From NCBI GenBank assembly GCA_910574455.1, contig CAJSYZ010000005.1:4340001-4404000 (forward strand): a stretch of 64,000 nucleotides of DNA, read 5' to 3'. Below, in pieces: positions 20,812-34,086 of this stretch. This DNA comes from Trichaptum fuscoviolaceum (Eukaryota > Basidiomycota > Agaricomycetes > Hymenochaetales > Trichaptaceae). Every line of letters starts with the position of its first letter. Positions within the stretch are counted from its first letter, which is position 1. Position numbers and translations under genes: made by a program. The notes beneath the pieces were generated by a model. The model did not search any database, was not told the DNA's origin, and saw nothing but the letters and a program-made list of their open reading frames with translations.

Positions 20812-22419
20812 ATGTATAACGACCACCCAGACGAGTATTGGTGTAAGTTTGATGATGCATGCACGGGACTCGATTCTCGAGTTCCTCTTCTACCGGTTTG
20901 TCTTCATCTCCCTTTTATCCCTTCCTTCATTCTGACCTACCTCTTCACCCACCAAGATGCAAGTCCATCAAGGCAATACGAATCTACGAGCGGCCATAGC
21001 GCCTTATCACACCGATGAAGACTGTCACAAGCAAACCACAAGCTCAAAGGACATTTCATCGAGCTCTCTTCCTCAAAACACTTCTCACCAGTATGGACCA
21101 GGGTGTGTCGGAGTAGATCCAAACGTTGGTTACGAGGAAGACGAAGGCTACGTAAGAGCAGGCACAGGCGCAGATGGGAATGTTGTTGCCAAGGGATCAG
21201 CAGGCGTGTGCAGTTCTTGCAGTAGCTCAAGTATTGTAGACAACTGACATGTTTATCAGACAGACCAACCAGCACTCCTAGGACTTGAATATAAATGGCC
21301 CAGAGCGGCGAGACGATGACGAACATTTTTGGTTCAACAGCTGGCATCGACTTCCCTTTCCATTTCAAATGAGGACAAATTTTCACTCCGTCCAAGATAC
21401 AGTACGCTACGAACGTGAAGAATTTAGATGAGGAAGGGCTTGCAGCTCGTCTGTCCTCCGGTCGGGAAGTGGCCACTTATTTGACTCCTGCTGTAGACCA
21501 GCAGCCTGCCCTACCCACACCAACGTCCATTCCACGTGTCCTTGAGCCCTATCTAGATCTACCCGTGAGTCATGCGACTGACTTTTACGCCGGAGGAGTC
21601 TCCGATGGATCGACTAGTCAGCAACAGGAATCAACACCGGCGTCTATCCCGGAAAGGCCAACTTCAGATGGCCATGGGGTTTCGGACCTCGTCCACTTGC
21701 AGCTCCCGATTCCCTCACCTAGCGCTCACAGTCATGCGCCTTTGCCTATCAATTCTCCCGTACCTACTGCAATTCATCCCGAATATACTGGTATATGCAA
21801 AGGCCATAGTAGTCAGAACAACATATCTCCGGACTGCAGTGCAGCTCACGGTGCCAATCATGAGCAATTCCTACCCATACCCACAGTTGGTCGCGTACGG
21901 CCCATCTCAAGCGGGACCAAGCACCTTGTCTCTTCCTACACCTCATCAGACACCCTCCTCTGCGCAAGTTGTAGTGTCCCGGAAGAGGGGCACGGAAACG
22001 CGAGATACCGCATCGCTACCCGCACCAGCTGCAAAGAAGAAGGGTGGCAATGGGAAGGGACCAGGGCGTATCCCGAATCCCAAGGACTTCAGATGTACCG
22101 TTGCTGGCTGCGATGCTGCGTATGAATCTGAAGGATCCCGAGACAGACATGCAAAGAGTCACGATTGTACTAGTCGACTCCTTTGTCCCAATGCAAAATG
22201 CACGAAGCCGGGAGAAGGGGGACCGTCAACATTTCGAGACATGTTGTTCGCCATGTATACAGATCTATTTCTGAATGCTGCGCCGCAGCGCCTGAGCTGC
22301 CTGTAGAATGGCCGCAGGATAACAAGGAAGCAGTGAAAAGCACATTGTTGAAGTTGAGTGAGGGAAGGAAGCGGGAACTTAAACTGCAGGCGGCAGTCAC
22401 AGCTTTTCAGCTAGAGTAA
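20812..22419 (+). pseudogene. Z2: C2H2 zinc-finger gene copy, several lesions
   Basis: The start is ATG 20812 (MYNDHPDEYWCKF). Exon 1 is 20812-20895, the intron is 20896-20956, and exon 2 begins at 20957 (MQVHQGNTNLRAA). The exon 2 donor found in Z4 is missing. Exon 3 has a TGA near 21370, a frame change between 21790 and 21840, and an 8-bp deletion after GAGACATG near 22243 (shared with Z3) that removes the normal C-terminus. The zinc finger (FRCTVAGCDAAYESEGSRD) and the basic segment AAKKKGGNGKGPGRIP are well preserved. It probably does not encode the full protein. Confidence 0.75.
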
Positions 22420-24339
22420 TGATGGATGTTGTTACATCTCGGAGGTAGGTACTTTATTGCACTAGAATCGTACTACATTTGGATTATGTTTGAATATGTA
22501 TAGTGGGAGACATTGGCGATACCCTTTAGATCATGGTCAGAGTACATGATATATGTACCAGGCATTTAACAAAGAAAGTTTGTGTTCATTTTCTCGGAAT
22601 TGTGATGATGAGCCAGATATAGCGCTATACATGTACATTGGCAATAATCTTTGTCTATGCTGCTGTCTCCGGAGCTTTGAAGGTTGCGAAATGGGGTTTG
22701 GGGGCAAGAACAAAGTGAGTCAGCTCGGAGATAATTTGCTTGTTTAAAGCAATTCCGATAGAATTCCTCACCATTCTGAAATGCTGCAGGTTCAAATTGC
22801 AGTCAGGTCTGGGGACGCGATGGCAAGTGCCAGTGTATCCCGCCGAGTGCCGAGGCTGCAATTGCCGTATCATATCATGCCGGCGGTGTTCCCGGACGTG
22901 CCGGTCGGACGGCAGATCGAGAGATCAGCCCCATATTCCAGGCCCACGCATTACCACCATCTGTGGCTCTGTCGGTGCATGTGCAAGGGTGTTCGTGTGG
23001 GCGATAGTGTACTTTTCCAAGTTTGGGCTGCTACGGCCTGCCAGTGGCCCTGAGTGTTGGTGGCATCACTACGAGCCATGCCAGAGAAGTTCACGGTGAT
23101 CCTCTTCACTTGTATAATTCATTCTATTCTCTCGTTGTACTCCTTGTCCTCTGAAATTCAAGCCAAGACATGCAAGGTGCCCGTTTGGTAGGAATCATCA
23201 GATCTACACATTGCAACCGTTGCTTACGCATATGGCCGCCGCCATGTGAATTAAAAAGAGCTCATTTTGGTCGTCTCCCGCCGAGGAACTTGACGTCAAC
23301 ACAATTCCGCGAGGAGCGAGCTCTGCAGACGACACATCATTTGGTGTGTATGGCATTGAGTGTGAGTAGCTTCAAGTTGCTCACTGCTGACCGATAACCG
23401 GATAGATCAAGGACGGGCATATCCAACAGCCCCAAACTAAGTGATGGCGGACCGGCTGCAATCCACATTTCATCTTTGTCTCGCCAAGTAGCAATGTTGT
23501 TCTTTCTTAATCCATTTCTATGCAAGAAATCGAGGGTGGGCCTTGAGGATTTCCGAAATGTCTCTTCCCCATTCAATAAAGGAGCGCGACATTGCATAAC
23601 AACCATACCTACATATATTATTTCTACGCTTCCCCAAATCAATGAGAAATGAATCGAGGGTCTGACTACTGCTCTTCTGACAATGCAAGGAGCCCAGAGT
23701 CTGATCTTGCTACTGCCACGTCGAGGCCTACTCACTCCGGGCCTTCTGTAAATCAACGCAGACCTCGTCAAACGTACTATCTTGAAGCGACCTTTCGCAT
23801 GGCCTTTTTGTGGTGCCGGTCACTTCTCTGCACCTGTCTTTGCGTTCGTTGCAAGTCCCCTGGCCTGGAAGGTTTTACATTACATTTGTTGTAGGTCAGT
23901 CGTCTATGTTTCCCTGATGGGCAAGAATACACTGCTCATTGCCTATATGTAGTTCGAAGATCTGGACTGTCCTGCAACGAGTGCAAGACTCATTTATTAT
24001 GCTTTCTGTGAGTGGAATTGATAGTGTAGGTAAGTGGTTTGCAGATGTCCCGTAGAGGTTTGTGTTTATGATTGTGTTCGGTGAGCATACACGTACTTAG
24101 GGGTGTTGGCATCAACCTTTCACTCGAATACGCAAAGTTTTATATGGGCTGGTAGCTTTTATGCAGATGTTCTCGGAGTCGGTGGAGAGGTGCGACCTAA
24201 GAAGCCCATCTTCCTCGCAGCTGAAGGCGAAATATATAATGACTGTATATAGTTTGTACAAAAGTCTACACATAACAACCAGGCTCACAGAGGCCGGGAA
24301 TGCGCCAAGACATGATGGGTATGTGGAAGACAGCAATAA
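22420..24339. other. Conserved spacer between Z2 and M2
   Basis: Aligns with 30356-32303, 38263-40170 and (around the insertion) 46213-50784. Open stretches on both strands do not stay in frame between copies. No gene is recognised. Confidence 0.45.
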
Positions 24340-26146
24340 TCAAATGTGCGGTATGAATTTTGTCCAAACAACTGTTTCGAACGCAGAGGAAGGAAGGCGA
24401 CGAAGGGACAGGAGGGCGAGAATGAGGAGGGAAAGGCTGGCGACTGCATATATAATGGCAGGAGCTATTTCTACGGTTTTCTTAATGCTCGTCCAGAATA
24501 TATCCCCGGGACTTCCGGTTTTACAGTTTAGCCATTTATCAAGGATAAAACGTGTATAGACAGGAGAAATTACGATGATGAGAAGACACAGACCTACGAT
24601 CGTCAAAGAAGACGTCCGCCAAAAGATCCGCTCGACCGGCGAAGGGAAGTCGAAGTGCCATGCAGCACAGTGGATCGACCCAAATGCGGCACCTGCTAAG
24701 GCAGAGAAGATCAAAAGCGGCCTCGTTTCGGCGTACTCGCTGTAGAACATCGTCGACATGATCCACTGCATGTCACCCTCATTGAAGAGCAGTTCGAACG
24801 CCGGTTTGTTGTGCATTTTGTCCTTGGCATCGCGGAAGGAATCCAGACTGAAATCTAATAATCCATGGTAAAGGATCTGGTTCATTGGGAGGAACATAAG
24901 CAGGTACGGCAAGTAGAACAGTTTCGTGATGACAAGTTTGCAGGTCGTCCAAATCGAGTCGATGACCCGGCGAAAGTGCGATCTCGGCGTCGGAGAACCT
25001 GAGCTTTGTAAAAGTCCGACCTCGAGATTAACATCCTTCTGCGTCCGGTGGGGTATCAAATGACGTAATGCGCGGATCGTATCCAGAAGCCACTCTGGTA
25101 TCAATGTTAGTGCTGAAAACATTGCCTGCGCGGAGTTTCGGAGATAATTTCTCAGTCGGAACTGTTTCGTGCTGAATGACCATTTCTCCCCGCCATTCCC
25201 GCCTTCGTTCCCGGGCGACTCGTTCTCGCGATTTTTAGCCATCCTTGCCTCTACAAGCTGCCTCTCTACTTCCTTCGTGCGGATGACAATCGGACATCGG
25301 ACATCGAGCGGCTTGCTCCACCAGAAAAGATATATGATGCTGTTCAGTCCGGCCAACGCAGCCGTCGTAAGCTCGATCTCCGTGATCGTCAAGTGTTGGT
25401 GTGCGCGCGCGATGAGCTGGATGATGAACCACGTAATTTGCAGAAGAGCAACTCCTTTCGAAAGTGCATCGCCTTTGCTTCGGTCTTCGATTTCTTTCGC
25501 TGTCGTATCCGGGAAGTCGATCAGCTGCTTCTCCAGTAGATCCTGAAGGTCGAGGAAATCGAGGAATCCTTCCTGCACCACGACACCCTCCTTCTCCGTT
25601 TTATAGCGATAGTTAGAGTCGACATAGAAGTTGTCGTCCTCTACGTAGTTCACTTTGAAGCCTCCCATCTGCAAAAAATGCGCATGTGTCATTGTCCATT
25701 GCACACCTACGAATTCTGTTCAACTAAATTTATTCCGAGCTCGAGAACGAATAAACAATACATGATTTCGGTCGTGCTTTATTTATCGTCTCCCTTATCA
25801 TCACGGCGCCTCGCCACTGCTTGAATGCCCACAGGATCATCACCTCCGGCGCAAGCAGGGCTAGGCACATGAGGAAGATCCGACGCTTCAGAAGCGACCA
25901 GCTACTCTCCTCAAGGAATGGCACATTCGGGTGCACGGATACCCATGTCACAGCAAACGTCGTCGCCAGGCAGCTCCAAACGATGTCCCAGACGGAGCGA
26001 CCGGGGCAAGAACAGTCGTTGGAGCATTCGTCTCGCGTGAAGATCGGCGCATCGTAGACTAGAGGGTCGGTGAAGGACGGGGCGACGGGTGCAGCACTCG
26101 TGCCGTAGTGTCGGGTGAGGAATATGTAGGCGAGAATGAGGAGCAT
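24340..26146 (-). CDS. M2: polytopic membrane protein, 583 aa
   Basis: Exons 25762-26146 and 24340-25706; the intron is 55 bases and the first exon is 385 bases, as in every M copy. After the splice the frame continues as CVQWTMTHAHFLQ. Short linker form: after WSFSTKQFRLRNY the roughly 45-residue insert of M1 is absent. The first exon has the signal-like MLLILAYIFLTRHYG and the DECSNDCSCPG motif. No frame break was seen. Confidence 0.85.
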
Positions 26147-27470
26147 GGTACGGAATGGCAGGCAGGGGACAAGGTCTGAAGAGACGACAAGTGCGTATAT
26201 AAAGTGTGAATAAGGCCAGCAGCGTGTTTACTCACCAATGCTATGCTCAGGCACTTCCATTCATACCGCCCATCAACACAGCACCCAACGTTTATCTTGG
26301 CGCTAATCGCAGAGTTCAGCAAACGCACGGTTGCCCTTATTCCTCCGCGAGGTTGAAAGTGCACATTCAGCTCGTCCTTCACATATTGGCTCTCCAGTAT
26401 ACACGAAGATGGTCAGAGCCAGTGTGGTTGGCCGCGCAAGGACACGCGGGATGAATGAGTAGGTGAGGCGCCCGAGAATAGCAGAGGCCGTGTGCACAGG
26501 TTCTGTCCTCATGTTTGTGGTGATGAAGCGCTTCTCAGCGATTTAGTTGTGCACTAAGCATATCAACAGGGGGATCATTAGATGCCAAAAAGCATATGAG
26601 ACGAAGGCAAAGAAGGCTCACCAGCGAAACCGATAAGACAACAGGTTGGTCGCAGATATGATGACGCACGAGTGGGCCTCAGATGTTGATTGCACTAGTC
26701 TTCCATTCATAGTTCCCACCCGCACAGTCCACCAATCGATCATCCTGTCCAGCTCGGGTACATATTACCTTTGTATTGAACGTAAGGATACCAGTGGTCG
26801 TGGCAGTCCAGTAAAAGATATCGGACGCGCTTTTGAAAACTGCAAAGAGAAGAAAGTGGTGGCGTGGAAACTTGAACTTGAATGGAGCGTGCTCTGGACG
26901 TCTTCCTGGTACATATCTTCTAACGTCTTTCGCCTCCGGCGTACATGCTTTACCCTCCCACAGACACTGTCGCAGCTATAAGAACCCAACTTTTATCTCG
27001 TATAGGGAAAGCGCTCACCAGCAGTGTACTCCGACCTATTTTTCGCGTCACCTCAACTTCGTGGCAGGAGTCTACTACCTCATGTTACTGTATACCAGAT
27101 AGGTGAAAGATACCGCTCGAGAACTGCAATTTACAGTAAGCCTAGAGCAAGAAATGCATAACTTTTTCAAATAGAAGCAAAGCAGCCGATCAGCTCACCC
27201 CGTGATAATAAGTCTGCAAGCTGGCCTGAGGTGAAAAATTCTTATTTTTTTCAAATCTTGCACCTACTAAACACTATCCACCTCGATAGACGCCGCGGTG
27301 TATCTGAAGACGAGTAGTTGGCCCCGATAGAAGCTTTATATAGCTTGGCTCCAGGCATGAGATCTCGCTAGAATGAACTTGAAGGCTCGGAACATCGCAA
27401 AGGGGAGAAGACAAGCTATGGATGGCGAAGACGGAATAAGCAGAAGTGCTCTCGTCTGGAATGCAGAATC
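26147..27470. other. M2 upstream region
   Basis: Aligns with 34087-35440 and less well with 18000-19600. On the minus strand, GTGAGT-type donors near 26230 and 26630 recall the repeated pattern of unit 1. Not resolved into a gene. Confidence 0.4.
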
Positions 27471-28604
27471 ATGCCAAACGAGGACGACCCCTCGTTCCAA
27501 ACCTTCGATATTGACTTTCTTCTGGTTCCCGAGAATCGGCTGATTTAATCCCCTCTCAAGCCTTCGCAAATGCTTTAACAGCTTAAGCTGATGCTTGCTT
27601 GTTCGGACAGGGGGCTTGGAGTCAGTTATTCCCTCCCGAACTCAAATATCTCGCGTTGAGCACAAGCGTACTCAAATTATTCTTGTCCTGAATCTGGTGT
27701 TTCGGAGTCGATCGACATCAGGATTTTCTTTCGCCTTTGGCACATTTGCTGTCATCATCTTGGCGACATGAAGCCCGGAGTGCATGTTTGATGAAAGAAC
27801 AGTTTATCTTGGACTTCTGGACGTCCGTTATGATTTGGATTTAACTCACCACTCGCGATCCTGAACAAGCCCTTTGATTAGCTCTAGCAAGCTCGTGCAC
27901 GGCAGCCCTTGCCTGTGCGCGAGATTCGTCGAATGTGAAACGGGCAACGGCTTGTGCACTGTACCGCTTCCTCATTCGTCGGCGTCCTGTGCAGGTAGAT
28001 GGGTTTTCCCAACTGCTTCTTCAAGGCTCGGCGACGGACTTACGAGTCATTCCAGCGTTCGATCAGATTAACGACGCTGGCCGGTCTACTGGATAATCAA
28101 TGGTCGTCCAGCCATAAACGCATGACATACTGTACGTAGCTTCGAGTAGAGCTTGCATCTACGAACATGAACAACCTGTAACTTGGACATCTCTGTCTGC
28201 CTCATCGTTCGTATAGGCCACATCTTTGAGAGAGGACTATGTTTGTTACCTTGAAATGAGAAATGGTGAGTCTAGCTAAGATCGGTTTAGATGTCCTAGG
28301 ACTCACCATCACTTTCAACGATTTTCGACGGACTCTGCTTGTTAAAAGGCACCTCCCCAGCTCTCTGCGCCAGCAGAAAGTCAAACTGCTATTTGCCTTC
28401 GTCAGTCTACTCATTGACAAGTGAGTCCATCTGTAATTTTCTTTACAAGTCACACTTTAGAACACTCTCATAGGTCGATGATGCTTTCGTATGGAGAGAA
28501 TAACCGATACTTCGTGCTGCGTGAGGAGGGGAAGGAAAGAGTGGTGACCGGTGCGGTTAGACGAGCCAGGTCGCGAGACCAAAACGCTGTGCGTGACCTA
28601 AAGT
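27471..28604. other. Unit 3 module L remnant and Z3 upstream region
   Basis: Near 27472-27770 the plus strand reads MPNEDDPSFQTFDIDFLLVPENRL, shown here only in part as SFQTFDIDFLLVPENRL, then a stop. A later stretch reads FAFGTFAVIILAT before TGA 27769. It is a broken copy of module L. Confidence 0.4.
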
Positions 28605-28665
28605 CGCGACGCGTCGCGCGGTAATGTGCCCACCGGCGGGCTGTAAATTGTATGTGGTACACATA
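28605..28665 (+). promoter_or_regulatory. Conserved Z promoter, unit 3, with perfect ACGCGT palindrome
   Basis: TCGCGACGCGTCGCGC (about 28603-28618), then GTGCCCACCGGCGGGC and a TGTAAATTG box, about 115 bases before ATG 28780. See the unit 1 promoter for the comparison. Confidence 0.6.
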
Positions 28666-28779
28666 CCCATCCTTCTTCACTTACCACGACCATTGCACTA
28701 CTTCTTCCCCCCCTCTTCAAAATCTTCTCCCTCAACAATCAAGATCACCTTTCCCGACATCTTCAACCTTTCCCAAATC

Positions 28780-30239
28780 ATGGACAACGGTCAGACAGAA
28801 GAGTATTGGCGTAATAATGATGAACATTGCATTCCATCCACGGGGCTTGAGAATGGTCGAGTCCCTCTCCTATCAGTTCGTCTTCCTCCATGTCATACCT
28901 TTCTTAAAATTGACGTACCTCTCTGCCGATCACAGCTGGATAACGATCGCGACATTGTTGATCAACATACGGCCACACATCCTCACCACATTGCTGAAGA
29001 CGAGCTCAAGCTATCCACATCTTCAGAAATGACTCCAAACGGCTCTTTACATCACTTGAGAATGCACCTCGTCGGCATGAGTCACAGCGTGCTGGCTATG
29101 AGCACATCAAAGGCAGAATCACACATCCTCAAAGAGCGGGTGATGTTGGGGCGAGAGAATTCGCAGACATGTACGGAAACGAGCGTGAGTCCCTGAAGTG
29201 ACTGTCTCATATAGACCACTGACGCATAGCATGGACAGACCATGCAACACCTCAAAACGACATGACAAACCAGTTGTCTTTCATGTTTCGATCGGGAGCC
29301 AATATCAACCGCCCTGTCATATCATACCTTGACAACCGTATAACGCCCTGGGATCTGTTAAGGGTAATTCAGGAGGGATTGCCAGCTGATCAAGCTTGTT
29401 GCCGCTCCAATCAAGAACTCGCCAACTCGGAACCAGCAACTCGAAATGTTTTGTCCCAGCGGCATGCCCAACCCAATCCTTCTCAAAGGCCACGCAGTCG
29501 CAAGCCCTACCTGCATCTACCTGCGAATCATGCGACTGGTGCATCGACCAGCCAATGTGCATGGACTACGGGGTATAGAACACCGGTGCCTAGCCCGGAA
29601 AGTATTGTAGCCTCAGCAGACTATAGTATTTCCGACCACCGCCACTCGCAGCTCCCGACACCCTCACCAAGCGCTCACAGTCATGCATCTTTGCGTTCCG
29701 ATTCTCCCTCGTTTCCTACAGTTCGCCCCGAATATACTAGTATGAGCTATCCTGGAACTGCGGTGCAGCTCGCGGCGGTACCATTTGTGAACAATCCCTA
29801 CCCATACCCGCAGTCGGTCGCGTACGGCCCACTGGCATCGCAAGCGGGACCAAGCACCGTGTCTCTCCCTACGCTTCAACAAGCACCCTCATCTGCGCAA
29901 GGCGTAGTGTCCCGGAAGAGGGGCACGGAAACGCAAGATACTGCATCGCTACCCGCACCAGCTGCAAAGAAGAAGGGCTGCAATGGGAAGGGACCAGGGC
30001 GTATCCCGAATCCCAAGGACTTCAAATGTACCGTAGTTGGCTGCGATGCTGCGTATGAATCTGAAGGATCCCGAGACAGACATGTAAAGAGTCACGATCG
30101 TACTCAGCGTCTGCATTGTCCAAATGCAGAATGTACGAAGCCGGGAGAAGGGGGACCGTCAACATTTCGAGACATGTTGTTTGCCATGTATACAAATCCA
30201 ATTCTAAACGCTGGGCCGCAGCGCCTGAGCTGCCCGTAG
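28780..30239 (+). CDS. Z3: C2H2 zinc-finger protein, best preserved copy
   Basis: Model: exons 28780-28875, 28936-29170 and 29230-30239, giving 446 residues without a stop. The intron 2 donor GTACGG is weak; the stronger GTGAGT 15 bases on would break the frame, so the model is uncertain. The N-terminus is MDNGQTEEYWRNND. The middle is Ser/Pro-rich (LPTPSPSAHSHAS). A basic stretch (AAKKKGCNGKGPGRIP) precedes a canonical C2H2 finger, C-x4-C-x12-H-x3-H, starting FKCTVVGCDAAYES. A second zinc site begins CPNAECTKPGEGG but is cut by an 8-bp deletion after FRDM, so its His ligands are lost and translation ends with a short foreign tail at 30239. The bases to 30355 hold the lost C-terminus in another frame. 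Likely a nuclear DNA-binding protein. Confidence 0.65.
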
Positions 30240-30355
30240 AATGGCCGCAGGATAACAAGGAAGCAGTGAAAAGCACATTGTTGAAGTTGAGTGAGGGAAG
30301 GAAACGGAAACTTAAACTGCAGGTAGCAGTCACAGCTTTTCAGCTAGAGCAATGA

Positions 30356-32303
30356 TGGATGTTGTTACATCACGGAGGTAGGTACTTTATTGCACTAGAA
30401 TTGTACTGCATTGTGTATTATGTATAGACACGCATAACGGGAGACATTGGCTATACACTTTAGACTATGGTCAGGGTACATGAAGTATCCATGAGATGTA
30501 AGGCATTTAGCAAACAAAGTCCGTGTTCATTTTCTCAGAATTGTGATGATGAGCCAGATATAGCACTATACATGTACAGTGGCAATAATCTTCGTCTATG
30601 CTGCTGTCTCCGGAGCTTTGAAGGTTGCGAAATGGGGTTTGGGGGCAAGAACAAAGTGAGTCAGCTCGGAGCTAATTTGCTTGTTTAAAGCAATTCCGAT
30701 AGAATTCCTCACCATTCTGAATTCCTGCAGGTTCAAATTGCGGTCAGGTTTGGGGACGTGCTGACAAGTGTATCCCGCCGAGTGCCGAGGCTGCGATTGC
30801 CGTATCAACCCATGCCGGCGGTGTTCCAGAACGTGCCGGGCGGACGGCAGGTTGAGAGATCGGCCTCATATTCCAGGCCCACGCATTACCACCATCTGTG
30901 GCTCTGTCGGTGCGTCTGCAAGGGTGTCCGTGTGGGCGATAGTGTACTATTCCAAGTTTGGGCTGCTAAGTCCTGCCAGTGGCCCTGAGTGCTAGTGGCA
31001 TCACTATGAGCGATGCCAGTGAAGTTCACGTTGATCCTCTTCACTTGTATAATCCATTCTATTTTCTCGTTGTACTCCTTGTCCTGTGAAATTTAAGCCA
31101 AGACATGCAAGGTGCCCGTTTGGTAGGATTCATCAGATCTACACATTGCAACCGTTGCTTACGCATATGGCCGCCGCCATGTGAATTAAAAAGAGCTCGT
31201 TTTTAGTCTCTCGACGAGGAACTTGACGTCAACACAATTCCGCGAGGAGCAAGCTCTGCAGACAACACATCATTCGGTGTGTATGGCATTGAGTGTGAGT
31301 AGCTTCAAGTTGCTCACTGCTGACCGATAACCGGATAGATCAAGGACGGGCGCATCCAACAGCCCCAAACTAAGTGATGGCGGACCGGCTGCAATCCAAT
31401 TTCATTTTTATCGCGCCAAGTAGCAATGTTGTTCTTTCTTGGTCCATTTCTATGGAGCTGCGCAAGAAATTGAGGGTGGGTCTTGAAGATTTCTGAAATG
31501 TCCTTGCTCTTTCTCATTCAATGAAGGAGCGGGACATTGCAGTACAACCATACCTACATATACTATTTCTACGCTTCTCCAGATCAATGAGAAATGAATC
31601 GAGGCTTTGAGTATCGGGCCTTCTACTGCTTTTCTGACCGTGACAGCGCAACGAGTTGAGAGTCTGATCTGGCTACTGCCACGTCGAGGTCTACTCACAC
31701 CGGGCCTTTGGTAAATCAACGCAGCCCTCGTCAAACGTACTATCTTGAAGCAACCTTTCGCATGGCCTTCTTGTGTTGTGGTGCCGGCCGCTTCTCTGCA
31801 CCTCTTTTTGCGCTCGTTACAAGTCCCCTGGCCTGAAAGGTTATACATTACATTTGTTTTAGGTCAGTCGTCTATATTCTCCTCAAGGGCAAGATGCGCT
31901 GCTCATTGCCTTTATGTAGTTCCAAGATCTGGACTGTACTGCAACGAGTGCAAGACTCATTTATTATGCTTTCTGTGAATGGAATCGATAGTGTAAGCAA
32001 GTGGTTTGCAGATGTCCCGTAGAAGTTTGTGTTTATGATTGTGTTTGGTGAGCATACACGTACTTAGGGGTATTGGCATCAACCTTTCACTCGAATACGC
32101 AAAGTTTTATATGGGCTGGTAGCTTTTATGCAGATGTTCTCGGAGTCGGTGGAGAGACGCGACCAAAGAAACCCATCTTCCTCGCAGCTGAAGGCGAAAT
32201 ATATGCGTGCAATAGTCTCTACAAGAGTCTATACATAACAACCAGGACAACAAAAGCCGGAAATGCGCCAAAACAAGATGGGTGGGGTACAAGACAGCAA
32301 GAA
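30356..32303. other. Conserved spacer between Z3 and M3
   Basis: Same block as 22420-24339. Contains the minus-strand string DISEIFKTHPQFLAQLHRNG near 31440-31510 (module K). No complete gene recognised. Confidence 0.45.
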
Positions 32304-34086
32304 TCAAATGTGCGGTATGAATTTTGTCCAAACAACTGTTTCGAACGCAGAGGAAGGAAGGTGACGAAGGGACAGGAGGGCGAGAATGAGGAGGGAAAGG
32401 CGGGCGACTGGATATATAATGGCAGGAGGTGTTTCTACGGCCTTCTTTATACGCGTCCAGTAAATGTTCTCAGGAGTTCCGAGCTCATACCTTGCCCATT
32501 TGTTAAAGACAAAACGTGTATAGACAGGAGAAGCTGCGATGATGAGAAGACACAGGCCTACGATGGTCAGAGAAGCCGTCCGCCAAAAGATTCCCTCAAC
32601 AGGCGAAGGGAAGTCGAAGTGCCATGCAGCACAGTGGATCGACCCAAATGCGGCGCCTGTTAAGGCAGAGAAGATCACAAGCGGCCTCGTTTCGGCGTCT
32701 TCGCTGTAGAACATCATCCACAGGATCCAGTGCATGCCATCCTCATTGAAGAGCATTTCGAGCGCCGGTTTGTTGTGCATTTTGTCTTTGGCATCGCTAT
32801 AGCCTTCTAGTCTAACGTACCAGCCAGGGTCAAGGATCTGCTTCATTGGGAGGAACATGAACAGGTACGGCAAGTAGAACAGCTTCGTGATGACAAGCAT
32901 GCAGGTGTTCCAAATCGAGCCGATGACGCGCCAGAACTGCGATCTCGTCGCCGGAGAACCTGAGCTTTGTAGCGGTTCGACCTCGGGATTGTCATCCTTC
33001 TGCGTCCGGGCCGATATCAGATGACGTAGAACGCGGATCGCTCTCAGAAGCCTCTCTGGAATGGACGCTAGCGCTGAAAGCATTGCCTGCGCGGAGTTTC
33101 GGAGATAATCTCTCAGCCGGAACCTATACCATGGGGTAAATGACCAACTCTCTCCTTCGTTCCGCGTCTCATTCCTAGCCTTCCTGGTCTCTGCTAGCTG
33201 CTTTTCCAATGCCTTCGTGCGGATGACGATCGGACATCGGACATCGAGCGGCTTGCTCCACCAGAAAAGATACATGATGCTGTTCAGTCCGGCCAACGCG
33301 GCCGTCGTAAGCTCAATGTCAGTGATCGTCAAGTGCTGGTGTGCACGAGCGATGAGCTGGATGATGAACCACGTGATTTGCAGTAAAGCAACTCCTTTCG
33401 AGAGAGCATCGCCTTTGCTTCTGTCTTCGATTTCTTTCGCTGTCGTATCCGGGAAGTCAATCAGTTGTTTCTCCAGTAGTTCCTCAAGATCGGAGAAAAT
33501 GAGGACGCCTTCCTGCACCTCAATCCCTTCCTTCTCCGTTTTATAGCGGCGCCAATTCCAGAGATAGAGGTCGTCGTCCTCTATATAGTTCACTTTGAAG
33601 CCTCCCATCTGCAAAAAATGCGCATGTGTCATTGTCCATTGCACACCTACAAAAATTGTTCAACTAAATTTATTACAAGCTGAAAATGAATAACATAATA
33701 CATGATTTCGGTCGTGCTTTGTTTATCGTCTCTCTTATCTTCACGGCGCCTCGCCACTGCTTGAATGCCCACAGGATCATCACCTCTGGCGCGAGAAGGG
33801 CCAAGCACATGAGAAACATCCTACGTTTCAGTAGCATCCAGTTACTCTCCTCGAGGAATGGTACGTTCGGATGCACAGATATCCATGTAACAGCAAACGT
33901 CGTCGCAAGACAGCTCCAGACGATGTCCCAAACGGAGCGACCGGGGCAAGAACAATCCTTGGAGCATTCGTCTCGCGGGAAGATCGGCGCATCATAGGCC
34001 AGCGGGTCGGCGAAGGACGGGGCAACGGGTACAGCGCTCGTGCCGTAGCGCTGGGAGAGAAACAAGAACGCGAGAATGAGGAGCAT
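32304..34086 (-). CDS. M3: polytopic membrane protein, 575 aa
   Basis: Exons 33702-34086 and 32304-33646, with a 55-base intron. The shortest of the five copies; its linker reads ESWSFTPWYRFRLRDYLRNS and lacks the M1/M4 insert. First exon variants are FLSQRYGTSA and PRDECSKDCSCPG. All membrane segments are present and the frame is intact. Confidence 0.85.
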
